Part shown: positions 46,692 through 57,657 of the stretch, piece after piece
Layout: every line of letters starts with the position of its first letter
Position numbering within the stretch: the stretch's first letter is position 1
Assembly (NCBI GenBank): GCA_013180625.2
Contig: SNVD02010124.1
Location: forward strand, 372,001-436,000
From: Boswellia sacra
Lineage: Eukaryota > Streptophyta > Magnoliopsida > Sapindales > Burseraceae
Length of the DNA: 64,000 bases
Direction: 5' to 3'
The notes under the pieces: model-generated
The model's input: the letters and a program-made list of their open reading frames with translations, nothing else
What the model was told of the DNA's origin: nothing
Databases searched by the model: none
Made by a program: the position numbers and the translations under genes

Positions 46692-48523
46692 CCAAGATCA
46701 TAAGGTACTGAGTCATATCGACTATTTAGTATTTTTTTTATACGCTCAAAATTTCATCCTTTAAAGAAGCAAGCTATGTCTAGAAAAATGCTTTTTTGAT
46801 TATCGTCTCGTCCATTATAGCTAATTTTCAAAATTTTAGAAACATTACGATTAAGAAGTTTATTCAATTTATGCAATGCACTTTCCCATTCTTTTTCCCT
46901 CTTTCCACATAGGAAGGAGCCTAAAACTTTAAGAGCTAAGGGGTGGCCTTTAAGATAACCTACTATTCTCTTTGAGAGCTACAAGGTTTTCAATTTGAGG
47001 GTTTTGTTTAAAGGCATAATTAGAAAAGAATTGGAAAGCATCCTTATCGTCAAGTTCCTCGACCTGATACATGGTGTTGACCCAGGGCTAACACATGGTT
47101 CTTCCTCCTCATTGAGAAATGACTTGTCTATCTCTAGTGGTCGTGATAACTTTAGTTTTTGAATTAAATTTAAGTCCTCCATTTAAATCTTCTAACCGTT
47201 GAAAATCATTGACATCATCAAGGACAATTAAAACTTTGTTCTTTGGGACCCTACCCTCAATGGTGTTGTTTTGAACATGACAAGTGCCAACCTTTTCTTC
47301 TAGCATGGTATTTCAAAAAGAAGTTGTTGTCTTAAATGAGGTCCTTGTTTTGCTAATTCTTCGCTAATATTTTTAATGAAGCAATGACCTTCAAACTCAG
47401 TAGAGATTTGTGTGAAAACAAATTTTGCAATGGTTGTTTTACCTACACCACCCATGCCCCAAATTTCTACAAATTGAAAATCTAATAGTAATGACTTAAT
47501 GCTCTTAATGTGTTCTTCCATTCCAAGTAGACCTTCACTATCACTTGAGGGTGATCTATGTTTCGTTAATATCTTCAAGATATCTCCAACAATTCCATCG
47601 ACAAGTTTGGCTTCAGGCCTAGAAAATATAGAGAATTACAAGAGCAGCAAGTTAAAATGATTAAAATAGAAGCAAAATAATGTTTTTTAGACGACTACTA
47701 ATTAATTAAAGCAACATTTATCTACGGGCATCAATAAAATCATTTAATTAATTGGTCTTTTTTGTAAGTTGGTGTGTATGAAAGAAAGTCTTATATATAT
47801 AATTAATAATGACAGAGGTTAAACTGAGTTCAGATTTAAACAGAAAATTAAGAGTAAGAAAGAGTCTGATTCAATTACTTTTTATTCGTTGAACCCCATC
47901 CTTTTAGGTTGGATGCTTGAGTCAAAGCAGGCCAACACTTAATCTTTCCTGGCTCTCCATAGAAACAATTGTCATGCTCCACAAAAGCATCTCCAATTCT
48001 TCCATTCTGTTTTTGCAAATCTGATGGAGTTACTTTGTAGAAAACAGGTATAACCGTTTTACTGCATTCCAAAATCTTCACGAGTTCCTTTAAGTATCAT
48101 GTGGAAGAAGCATAGTTTTGGAAGAAAATGATTACTATCGTATTTGTTTATGTTTTTTTAGTTTTTATTTCCAAAATTTTGAAAGAATGCGTGGTTAATT
48201 TTAAATTTTTTTGAATTTTGAAAATGATATGTGGTTTATATTGATTTAAATGCATTAAAAAATGTGCATTTTCATAAAACTGTTTTTCCAAAATGTGAAC
48301 AAACACAACCTTAGATTTTCGATTCTTCAATGGCTTTAAAAAGTGCAAGAGTAATATACTCTCCTCTCTAAAGTCCATCTTCATCAAAGAAGGTTTGAAT
48401 TTGTTTTTTGCGCAAAGTTGCATAAAGATGGCTAGTGAAATTATCACGGGTATCCTCCCATCTGAAATTGAGGAAGACATCATATTTGTCTTTAAGGATA
48501 ACTGAAGATGATGAAGAAGCCAC
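46692..48523 (-). pseudogene. TIR-NBS-LRR pseudogene, 5' half (TIR and most of NB-ARC)
   Basis: From 48523 down: VASSSSSVILKDKYDVFLNF (ATG replaced by GTG), then EDTRDNFTSHLYATL, a stop after FDEDGL, and ALFKAIEESKI. A 170 bp insertion interrupts the TIR. After it come VKILECSKTVIPVFYKVTPS and FVEHDNCFYGEPGKIK (47875-48081). The next exon has the P-loop GMGGVGKTTIAKFVF (about 47420-47465), then KVLIVLDDVNDFQRLEDLNG (kinase 2, about 47230) and TTRDRQVIS. GHPLALKVLG follows near 46950 in a shifted frame, and IFLDIACFFKG (about 46765-46800) leads to DSVPYDL at the copia insertion. Several stops and shifts lie between these blocks. It is the N-terminal partner of 34690-36048. Confidence 0.92.
48139..48311. 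mobile_element. Small MITE-like insertion inside the TIR exon
   Basis: This AT-rich sequence breaks the TIR coding region between AIEESKI and the expected strand that leads to NYAS and VKILE. Its ends are imperfect inverted repeats: CGTATTTGTTTATG on one side and, from the other strand, AAGGTTGTGTTTGTTCACA. No clear TSD was seen, so the exact ends and superfamily are uncertain. Confidence 0.55.
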
Positions 48524-48850
48524 AGGGTTAAATTACGAGGAGGTTGTGTTGTGTTGCAACAAAGTCAGTGGATGGAAATAGAGATTTTTGAGATGAGACG
48601 TAAAGAGGACTAAATTAACACTTTTCTTGAACGTTAACCGAACAGAAGAAGAATATTACAAGAAGCTTTCTTATGTTACTGGACAGAAATAGAGAGACTC
48701 TTGAGATGAGCTAGATGTAACACTAAATTAAGTGCTTCCTATCCTGCCCATTTATAAGTCTTTCTTGAATTCAATGAGGTTTACCCTTGGCCGAAATTTC
48801 CTAGAAGTTTCCCTGACTTTCCTGGGCCATTATTACTATCAAATAATAAA

Positions 48851-49254
48851 GGGATAATTCTAATTTGCCCCCTGAGGTTAGGCTTAAAAAAAATTGAGGA
48901 CCTCAGTTTTCTGAAATCTAAGATTGCCCCCTGAGGTTACTGTATCACCGTTAGATTTAACGGAAAATGTATTAAACCGTTAGATTTAACGGAAAATGTA
49001 TTAAATAATAACTTAATGCTAATATTAGATTTAATAAAAAATATATTAAATAATAATTTAACGCTAATAAGCAGTAAAATAGACTATAATACACTTTTCT
49101 AAATGGTTTGTAAAGCGTTAAGTTACTATTTAATATATTTTCCGTTAAATCTAACGGTACTACAGTAACCTCAGGGGGCAAATTTAGATTCCAGAAAACT
49201 GAGGTCCTCAATTTTCTTTTCACCTAACCTTAGAGGGCAAATTGAAATTATCCC
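48851..49254. mobile_element. Mutator-type MITE, 404 bp, perfect 9 bp TSD
   Basis: The ends GGGATAATTCTAATTTGCCC and the reverse complement of GGGCAAATTGAAATTATCCC are long terminal inverted repeats, continuing with CTGAGGTTAGG-type sequence. AATAATAAA flanks both sides (48842-48850 and 49255-49263), and a 9 bp duplication is typical of MULEs. The inverted similarity continues inward (TCTAACGG/CCGTTAGA), so the whole element can nearly fold back. A short internal direct duplication, CCGTTAGATTTAACGGAAAA, occurs twice near 48950-49000. Confidence 0.92.
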
Positions 49255-49372
49255 AATAATAAATTTTCCTTTTCCGGGCCATTCATTTTTTCTATTTATT
49301 AATTCTCTATATTCCTCCTTGGAAGTTCCCTTCTATTCTCTGATGGCCCTATTAGTCTTAGCTAGAAACAAT

Positions 49373-50357
49373 GGCTTTGTTTGGAAACCAAGACTGAACT
49401 GGACTAGAATTAGAATTGGGATTGGGACTAGACTGGACCGGGATTGAGAATTTGGGACTAAACTATATAGTACTATCTTATGTCTGGTACAATATAGGAT
49501 AAGAATATATTCTTATATGATAATTTTTAAGATATTAATTTTAAAATATAAATTTGTTTAAATTTTATGCGAAATTTAATTTGAATAAAGTTTAATTCAA
49601 TTATTTATAAAATATTTTACAATATTATATTAATTTTATCATATTATATTTATAATATTATAATTTCAATAAATTATTATTTGTATCATAAAAGTTATTT
49701 TATTATAATAATAGATTATTTATTCTAATTTTATTTTTAAAAATAATGTTATTTTAAATATAAATTAATTTAATTATTCCTTATATTATTATTTTGATAA
49801 AATTATAATGTCTTGTTTTCATTATATTATTATTTTATTTATCATTTAATATTTATATATACAAATAATATATTTAGCAATTAATATTATTTTAAATATA
49901 AAGTAATTTAATTATGCCCAATATTATTATTTTAATAAAACTATACTGTCTTAATTTCATTAAATTATTATTTTATTTATCACTTAATATTTTTATATAT
50001 AAAAATATGTTCATTTATATTTATTTTATATTATTTTATTATTATTTATATTAAATGTAGTTATAAAGATTATTTATTTTTAAATGTAAATTATTTAATA
50101 TAATTATTAATAATATAATTATTTATTATATTTTAATATTTATTTAATAGTATTTTAGTTGTTTATTATTATATTATTATTAATATAATTAATTTAAAAA
50201 GAAAAGGACAAAAAAAAAGTGAAGCTGCTGTCTAGGCCCACCAAGACCTATGGTGGATGTGGGTTTCCAAAGTCCCGCAAATATGGGACTATAGGGAGAA
50301 TGGGGGCTAACTTTTGTCCTAGCCCATTTCCCTTGAAAATGAACCAAACAGAGGCTT
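49373..50357. mobile_element. AT-rich MITE-like element, about 1 kb
   Basis: The left end ATGGCTTTGTTTGGAAACC mirrors the right end, which on the minus strand reads AAGCCTCTGTTTGGTTC. Inside each end lies GGGACTA-type sequence (GGGATTGGGACTAGAC near 49420; GGGACTATAGGGAG near 50286). The core is extremely AT-rich and non-coding. No TSD was confirmed. Confidence 0.55.
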
Positions 50358-50879
50358 AGGACATATTTTTAAAAAAATAGTGCAGTCCCTCATTTTGTCC
50401 TGTCCCCAACGTAGTCTATAAGTTTTAGGTCTCTTCAAATTCAATGACTACTCGCACCTACAGCCAGCACGTGAAAGCAATACTCAAAATTAGTCAAAAA
50501 CGAAAAAAGAAAGTAAAATAACTAAAATAAGATCGGTCATTATAAATTTCCTCGATGTTTGCCTGACTCTCTTGCTGGCACACTAGGCTACCTTTGAGAG
50601 CTAGAGGCCTCGATGCAACCAAGCATCAAGTCTCATATCTAATACAATCTAGGCTGCCCCGTACGGGTTAGAGTTAATGTACACTCTTATGAACACTTTG
50701 GCTGAGTTCCTTTTCATTTCCAAAGACCTGTTTTTCGTTTTCTCCGTTTTGAAAATTAGGGGATATCTGTGCGTTTTTGTTCGCCAAATTCATTTTCATA
50801 AAACACAGTTTATTCCATTTTTACCCCTGAATGTGTCCCAAATTTACAAACGTTTTTCCCCCAAATATAACAAATCCAC
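50358..50879. other. Intergenic stretch, probable promoter region of the PATRONUS-like gene
   Basis: No coding feature was recognised. It precedes the GC-richer leader of the downstream gene. An open frame that starts at 50677 and runs through the leader is Pro/Ser/Arg-rich and contains the tandem repeat, so it is probably not a protein. Confidence 0.4.
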
Positions 50880-50973
50880 TTTAACTCCTCTGCGCCCTAA
50901 ACTCGTTCTCCACCGTTTTCACCTCAGAACAGCCGAAGTCGCTCCTTGCCACCATCGCCTCCTCCTCTACTCT

Positions 50974-51331
50974 CCTTCTCCATCTCCGCCTGGGCATTCT
51001 CGCCTCTTCATCTCTGCTCTCCTTCGCCAACGTCAGAAGCAGAACAACCGTAGCAGATCGTCTCCACCGTCGACGCCTCCGTCACCAGCCTCGCCATTAG
51101 CTCCTTGCCCATCGGCGCTGGGCCTTTCTCGGCCTCACCACTTGTCCTCTCGCCCCCTCATCTCCTCTCTCTTTCGCCACCGACAAAAGCAGAACAAGCG
51201 TAGCAGACCATCTCCGTCGTCGCCACCGTCACCGACCTCGACATCAGCCCCTCACCCATCGGCGCTGTGTCTTTCTCGGCCTCACAACCTCTCCTCTCGC
51301 ATCTTCATATCTCGTCTCTCCTTTGCCTCCG
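50974..51331 (+). repeat. 147 bp tandem repeat, about 2.4 copies, GC-rich
   Basis: The word CCCATCGGCGCTG recurs with its end at 51120 and 51267, exactly 147 bp apart. The flanking blocks CAGAAGCAGAACAACCGTAGC and CAAAAGCAGAACAAGCGTAGC (each in part) and TTTCTCGGCCTCACC follow the same period. The stretch is pyrimidine-rich and much richer in GC than its surroundings. It occupies the presumed 5' leader of the downstream gene. Confidence 0.85.
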
Positions 51332-52951
51332 ACACTTGCCGATCTGCTCAAGAATTACCCACCGTGATTGATGTGAGGTAACAATTGTGTGATTACTGGT
51401 TTTTACAATAATTAAACAATGTAAAATAGTTGAGCTTGGTTTGATTGCTGGTGAAGGTGGATGTTGCTTGCTCAATACTCGGCGGGTTGTTACCGAATTG
51501 ATTTTTTCTGTGTGTATAAAGAGAATGCCAAACACTGTTAAGAGAGCCAAATATTACCGGAAAAAAAAAAGGTTCAGTGTAGTAAGAATTTCAAGTAATT
51601 TTTATATTGGGACTGAGGATTTTTGTGAGTTGCCGCTAAGAGATGCGTAGGATCTGTGTGTTTGATTTCAAAATTGCACTTTAATTTGTTGACAGTTATT
51701 TAGTTGTTCTCTTTCCTTTTTATTTTGTATTAAAAATTTAAATTTGCTTGTTCTGTTCTGAAGTTCTCATGTATTGTTGTATGTCAAACCTCTCTTTGTG
51801 CAGAATATTGAGCTTAAATTTCTTCGAAGTCAATGATGGCATCACATGTTGGTAGACTGATTCAGGATCAGAATTTGAACGTTAACTACAATGGTAAGAG
51901 ACCTTGCTTTCTGTTTGAGTGTTAATTGATATTCAAGACCTTTTGGTTCTAACTCAATTAATTTCAAGCAGTTTCTGCTAGGGGGAAGACTACTGTATCT
52001 AAAGCACCAAAGAAAGGAGTGCTAGGTGGACGGAGGCCACTTAGTGACCTATCAAATTCAGTGAAGCGTACTCCTCCAAAACAGTCCTTCAAGAAGCATA
52101 ACTCTAACATTTTCACTTTCACTGACAAGGAGATTGGTGCCTCTAATACTAAATTTGATGGAAGCAAGAAGAACAGTGTCTCTAGAGCACCTGAGAGAAA
52201 AGTATAGACAAGCAACAGGAAAGCACTTTCTGACATTACAAATTCAGGGGAGCCCCATCTTCATAAGGCCTTAAAGAAGAATCTGAATGCAAAACTGAGT
52301 ATTGCGGATGAAGAACATCTCAGTCCTATTGCAGAGGAACCATTTCTACACAAGCATGAACGTTGTATCGGAGCACAGACAAAAGCTATGGACCTAGATG
52401 ATTTCATGATGACAGTAGGGTTACATAATGGTAAAATATTCAAATCTTTTAAATATCTTTTACGGTAATAAAGAAACTTGACAAAACATTTAATGTTAAT
52501 TGTCTAGCAAGTGATGCGTAGAGAATGAAGTTCATTATGTGTTCTTTTATTTGTTGGGCTTCCCCAGGAGCAGTCCACCTCAACATGGGTAGCATCTCCA
52601 GCTTTGGATAAATTGGACGTCAGTTTGAATTTTTTCACTCTTTGGCAAGTTTTCTTTTCTTGCTGAGTATTCTCTATTGTTTAATTTTAGAAGCTACTGA
52701 TGTGTGGATTATTGTTATATATTGATAAATTCTTTTATTTATTTACACTTTTTATGTTTCAGCCTGCAAGTCCTCCAGTGTACTTACACTTGAAAGAAAT
52801 CCCAGAACCTCAGTCTGCAGATTCTCCATCATCTCAGAAACATGAGCAGTTCTTTGAGCTTGATTCTTCACCTCTTTTTAGAAATCCTAGGTCACTAGAA
52901 CATTTTACACAATGGGAGGATGCCAACTTTATGTTGATAAAAACACCATAA
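50974..52951 (+). pseudogene. PATRONUS-like (plant securin) gene, with in-frame stop
   Basis: Arabidopsis PATRONUS proteins act as securins, protecting cohesin until the anaphase-promoting complex degrades them (family knowledge). A leader intron probably runs from 51380 (GAG/GTAACA) to 51802 (TTTGTGCAG). Coding exon 1 is 51833-51893 (MMASHVGRLIQDQNLNVNYN). Exon 2 is 51972-52430, with two destruction boxes: RRPLSDLSN (about 52033-52059) and NRKALSDITN (about 52214-52243). It also has HKHERCIGAQTKAMDLDDFM (about 52351-52410). A TAG at 52205-52207 lies between the D-boxes. Exon 3 (from about 52568) reads sensibly (EQSTSTWVASPALDKLD) only one frame away from the splice phase of exon 2. Exon 4 reads PASPPVYLHLKEIPEPQSAD (in part) to TAA at 52951. 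Identification rests on the paired D-boxes and overall pattern; the stop and phase clash suggest a pseudogene or a mis-modelled exon. Confidence 0.65.
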
Positions 52952-54570
52952 AATTGCTGAAGCATATATTGACTTCACTTGTATAAATATAGTGTATGGA
53001 ATATGATAGGGAGGCAACAATATGTTTGTTTTACCTTTTGGGGGCTGGGATCAGAGTTTGCTATTGTTTGCTAGTAAGAAAACTTAAGCGCTGCATTTCA
53101 TTTGTATTTTGCTTGTAAGTAAGAACTCTGTAGTGTCAGTATTCAGCACTTGTAGTTACCCTTGTCGGCAATGATTTAGGCAGTTACATTGAAGCAACTA
53201 TGTCTTGTCTGCGACCATGCAAGTTCTCTTTTGGTGTGGTTTCGAGCAGGAATTTTTCATTTGGTGATTCTCATATGCATAATGCAGTTCTTACCAAATA
53301 AAATAAACCTGCTGAGTGTTTAATTTGTTGTTTTGCGGCGACTGTGGGGTAAATTCTTGCAGATACGATTGGAATAAGAGTCTTATTTTCATATGATTTT
53401 GGAAGAACAATAGGAAGTTGCTTGAAAAGTAACCAAGGAAGAAGAAATGTGTTTTTTTTTTTTTTTGATAAATACAAAGTTAAGGTTGTTGTCCAGCAAT
53501 GTTAATGATATTTATGATTAGGTTCATAAATCTTTTGGTCTTCTATAAACTCCCTGTTAACTGGTTCGTCATTGGCCTTTCATGCTAGTAAAATAATATT
53601 AATCTACAGAAATGGTATGAGCTTATTAACAGATTTTTAAAAAATATTTAAGAAAAAAAATTGCTCTTTGATACATAAGTCATGTTACTTGATGATCAAA
53701 AAAAACTTTAAAAGTGTTAACAATAAACCTTTTGCATAATTTTTATTTTTTTTAAATTATTTATATGGGTTTTAAGATTATCATACAAAATTTAACATGG
53801 GAGATAGATGTTTGTAATCATATATTTGTTTTTTATTGTAATGTGTTCGGGTATGTAAGGAAATAGTAATAACTGTTAACAAGCCTATTATTTATACAGT
53901 TTGATAGAACAAGTGTTTTGGATTCATTTCCAAACGCATTTTATATTTTGTTTTGAAAATTTGATTTCAATGATTCATTATCTTGTTTTTGTTTTCAAAA
54001 TTTCAATTCCAGAATTCATTTCCAAACACATATCTTGTTTTTGTTTTCAAAATTCCAATTCCAGAAAACATTTCTAAACGCATATCTTGTTTTTGTTTTC
54101 AAAATTTCAATTCCAGAAAACATTTTCAAACGCATATTTTTTTACTTAAAATACATTCTCTGAATCCAAGAAATTCATTTTCCAAATCATTTTGGAAACA
54201 AAAACACATGAAACAAGAAAGAACACACCCTTTCTTTTACACTTCGCACTTTTTGATTGAGTGTCTATAAAATTTTAGTATACACTAATGGTAAGTGAAT
54301 CATCCATGATTAAAGTTTTTTAGGAAAAAAAATCTCATCAAGTGTATCAATTCTAATGAAGTGGAAGGTGAAAAAGAGATAATCTAAGTCAGTGTTGCTA
54401 GCCTTCCTTATAAATAAGAGAAAAAGTATATGAACACTCTTGAGACATGTATCTAATGAGTCAAAGATAAGTCAAACTTAAATTGGCATGTTAATCTCTA
54501 ATTTTATGTATTTAGGGTAATATTCACCTTTACACAAATTAATTTATGCAATGAGCAAAACACCCACTAT
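52952..54570. other. 3' flank of PATRONUS-like gene and intergenic sequence
   Basis: Probable 3' UTR up to about 53250, then AT-rich sequence without genes. It holds the 52 bp tandem repeat described separately. Opposed GTGTTTTGGATTCATTTCC (about 53912) and TTTTGGAAACAAAAACACA (about 54191) suggest a decayed MITE around that repeat. Confidence 0.45.
53979..54139 (+). repeat. 52 bp tandem repeat, three copies
   Basis: TATCTTGTTTTTGTTTTCAA starts near 53979, 54031 and 54083. Each copy ends with CAATTCCAGAA and a TTTCCAAACRCA-like word. The period is about 52 bp. Confidence 0.9.
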
Positions 54571-54711
54571 TATTACATATTTTTCTAATTTCATATTGCA
54601 CTATTACAGATCGTTGTTTTAATTTTTACGGTTTAATTTATTCTCTATATGTGTTATTTTATTTTATTTTATTTTTATAATATCACGAAATGCCTAACTT
54701 AAAATTTTGAC
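54570..54711 (+). repeat. Direct repeat A, partner at 57572-57657
   Basis: It starts TTATTACATATTTTTCTAAT and ends TAACTTAAAATTTTG. The partner 3 kb away is nearly identical apart from one gap of about 46 bases. The two flank a copia gag relic and AT-rich sequence. Confidence 0.85.
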
Positions 54712-55625
54712 AAAATTGCTTTGCGGTATAGTTCCGCTTATCACAAAATTGACAAAAGGTAGTAGAGTTCTTACCAAAATTACTAGACCTGATGCTTGTA
54801 GAAGAATTGTTGATACAATTGGTAGTATGGTTGCCATGTTGGTGACCACGACCTTGATTCTAAGAATGATTTTTTTGCCCATTTCCATGGCGAGTTTGAT
54901 TGCGTAAAAACTTTGCATTGTTGGATGTAAAAGTAGCAGTGGAGTAAAATTCTTCGCGCTTCAGGTAGGCCTAGTATTCCACAAGTTTATCTTGTAATTC
55001 ATTAAAACTGATGACTGTGTCGCACGCATGAATAGCCACTACAATTTCCTTAAACTCATGTCCAATTCTATTAAGGGTGTAGATAATTAATTGTTCATTC
55101 ATTACAAGAGCATCAATGACAACTAATTCATAAGCAAGAAGACAAATCTTGGCAAGATAATCAATGATAGATTGTGTGTCGTTGCAAGTGTAAGTTGTTC
55201 AGTTAATCCCATGATTCAGGATGAAGGACTATTAGCATAATGCTTCATAAGCCTCTTCCAAGCGTCAGCTGAAGTACGTAGCGATAAAGGAGAAATAGGA
55301 GCAACTAGATTTAAAAGGGAGCCCATAATACCAAGTAACAAAACTTTCTATTGCCTTTTCCAAAAGAAATTTTCTAGATTTGGAACACTCTTACCATGGA
55401 CAAGAATGGTTTCTAGAGGACATGGCTTTGAGCCATCAATAAAACAAAAAAGATCATAGCCAAAGAAAGCATTAAGTTGAGCTTTCCATGCGGGAAAAAT
55501 GGAGGAGACAAGCTTAATTGGAAGTTGAGTTGAGGTATCAAGTTGAACAAGGTTATTCAATATTTGGAAGACATGAGTCTGGATGATTGACGAATGAAGT
55601 GGTTGTGTCTTTTTCAGTCATGACA
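54694..55625 (-). pseudogene. Copia gag relic with primer-binding site
   Basis: Reading down from about 55622 (MTEKDTTTSF), the minus strand gives LVQLDTSTQLPIKLVSSIFP and AWKAQLNAFFGYDLFCFIDG. LRTSADAWKRLMKHYANSPS follows, then in other frames AYELVVIDALVMNEQLIIYT and a zinc-knuckle-like CQFCDKRNYTAKQFCQ near 54720. This is the UBN2-type gag of a copia element. At least three frame changes and several stops are present. Protease, integrase and RT are absent. Just upstream on the same strand is TGGTATTAGAGC (55661-55672), one base from the standard tRNA-Met primer site. Confidence 0.8.
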
Positions 55626-55660
55626 GAAAAGAATTAGTGAAAACTCATTAGAGCTAAAAA

Positions 55661-55672
55661 GCTCTAATACCA
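55661..55672 (-). other. Copia primer-binding site next to gag relic
   Basis: On the minus strand TGGTATTAGAGC differs at one base (C to T) from the tRNA-Met primer site seen at 5946. A 5' LTR would be expected just above 55675; the sequence there is AT-rich and no matching second LTR was recognised. Confidence 0.7.
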
Positions 55673-55679
55673 TTAGCGG

Positions 55680-57570
55680 ACCCAGAATTTTATCTTAGAG
55701 GGGACATCCTTAATAATTTAAAATTAATGCTTAAAAAAAACTTCAATAATGCAACAGAAATTATTTAAAAAAAGAATAGATATAGATATACAGGAAATAT
55801 AATAAATCTTATTTTTTAAAATTAAATAATCTTAAAACAATAAATCAAAGTATAAAATATTAATATTTTATAATTTATTTTATAAATACATATTTGTTAT
55901 TGTCATTGACAAGTATTAATATTTAAAAAATGTTGCATAATTACTTTATTATCATATATGAAAAAAAAAATTCATTTATAATCTTATATTAGTATTATAA
56001 TCCTAAATTCGAGTTCTATGTTCAAAATTTGTGAACAAACTTTTATATTAATTTCAATATAACTTTATATTGAATTATAAATATTTTTCTTAGATATGAT
56101 GATGTCAACTTAAAAAAGAATTTTCTTTTAAAATATCTCTCCATATTTTTTTCTAAAAAATCATTAATTTATAATAACTATTAAACTTTACCCAAAAAGG
56201 TTATAAATGCATAAAAATAATAAGAAGACTTGATCATAATTTTTATTTTTAAAAGAAGTTTACTAATTTTTACACTAATTGGTACATATAAATTATAAAG
56301 AGAAAGAAATAATGCAAATATGATATGTAATACAGTTATAAAAATATAAGTTTGATAGGGCACTAATTTAAAAAAGAAAGAAAGAAAAATAATTTAAAAA
56401 CTATCATTTAATAAGAGTTTAACTGTAAACTATAAAAAATAAGGAAGTAAAAGAAAATTTCAAAGTTTCAGAAGGGCCAGGCCTGGATCCCTTCTTAAGC
56501 CCACTTCTAAATACCATATAACAACACTTTTGTACTTGAGACTTGATGAATGTTATTACAGTAAAAACCTTATTTACAAGTTGCATCTGAATATTTATAA
56601 TAAAGAAAAATCAATGCCTAAACTAAAGAGCAGAGACAGTGAAAATTATCCTAAACTACAAGGATTTATATTAGATAAATTATGAATTTATGATCAATCA
56701 ATCACTTGATTCTTTCCTATTATTATGAAGACTTAATCACTTGATACTTTCCTGTCTATTATTATGAAGAATTAATCACTTAATTCTTTCCTATTACTAA
56801 CAACCTAAGTTTAAATTAATTATTAAACCATCAAAATTTTTATTAAAAAATTAATATTTACCGGTTCGAACAATAACATTTTACATAATTATCTTTTTAT
56901 ATTTTATTTTTGATAATATTATATTTATAAAGTCTATATACAAAGTTTGTATAAAAAATAAATAAAAAATATTAATATAATAACTACTGATAATTCATGT
57001 GTCATTAAATAAATAATATTATATTAATTTTATATATATATATATATTGTGTGTATAATAATACTCTTACATTTCATATCACTGCAAAGATACTTTCACA
57101 ACTCTCTGTCCATAATTAAGTTTTCCAGTTGCACGATTTCCTTTACGTTTCATTGGAATTTCCTGGACCTTCGACTTCCAAATACGAACAAATCGAAGTA
57201 TTACTTCATTCCAAAATAACAAAAATTTCTTGCTCGAATTACACGTATTCTCTCGATCTATTTGTCTGGTTGGCACGTTTCCTATGATTTTAATGAATTG
57301 TGACTCTTTGTTGTCAGTCTTGGTAGCATAAAGCACGCCAAATTGACCAAGAGAAAGTTAGTCAAAATGGACAGAGTAATTAATGCTTCTCGGGATCCAC
57401 ATTTTGAGGGAATGGACACCTTCTAATATTTTTAACCCTTTCACATTTCAATATTTTATTGTAAAATATAAATATTCTAGCCACTTTAAGCACATTTGCA
57501 TCATAATGTCTCGAAAATAAGCATATTGATTATGTGCTATAGCATATATATCTAATTACGTTAAAAATTT
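55680..57570. other. AT-rich stretch, no gene recognised
   Basis: Very AT-rich. Its left end reads GCGGACCCAGAATTTTATCT, and near 56475 is GGCCAGGCCTGGATCCCTTC. These could be the degenerate ends of a further transposon (about 55675-56500), but no TSD was confirmed. An 85-codon minus-strand frame at 57079-57336 has no recognisable family. Confidence 0.35.
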
Positions 57571-57571
57571 T

Positions 57572-57657
57572 TATTACATATTTTTCTAATTTCATATTGC
57601 ACTATGGTTATTTTATTTTATTTTTATAATATCATGAAATGTCTAACTTAAAATTTT
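57572..57657 (+). repeat. Direct repeat B, partner of 54570-54711
   Basis: TTACATATTTTTCTAATTTC at the left and TAACTTAAAATTTTGG at the right, matching copy A minus about 46 bases. Confidence 0.85.

Noticed and set aside
48148..48483. 111-codon minus-strand frame as a gene
   Set aside because: It combines out-of-frame TIR exon sequence with the MITE-like insertion; the real TIR reading is in another frame.
50677..51381. 234-codon open frame on the plus strand as a protein gene
   Set aside because: It is Pro/Ser/Arg-rich because of the pyrimidine-rich tandem repeat, has no domain, and sits where the leader of the PATRONUS-like gene should be. Kept only as a possible leader peptide to test.
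57079..57336. 85-codon minus-strand frame as a gene
   Set aside because: No recognisable domain, no supporting context and no neighbour relation; length is within chance for AT-rich DNA.
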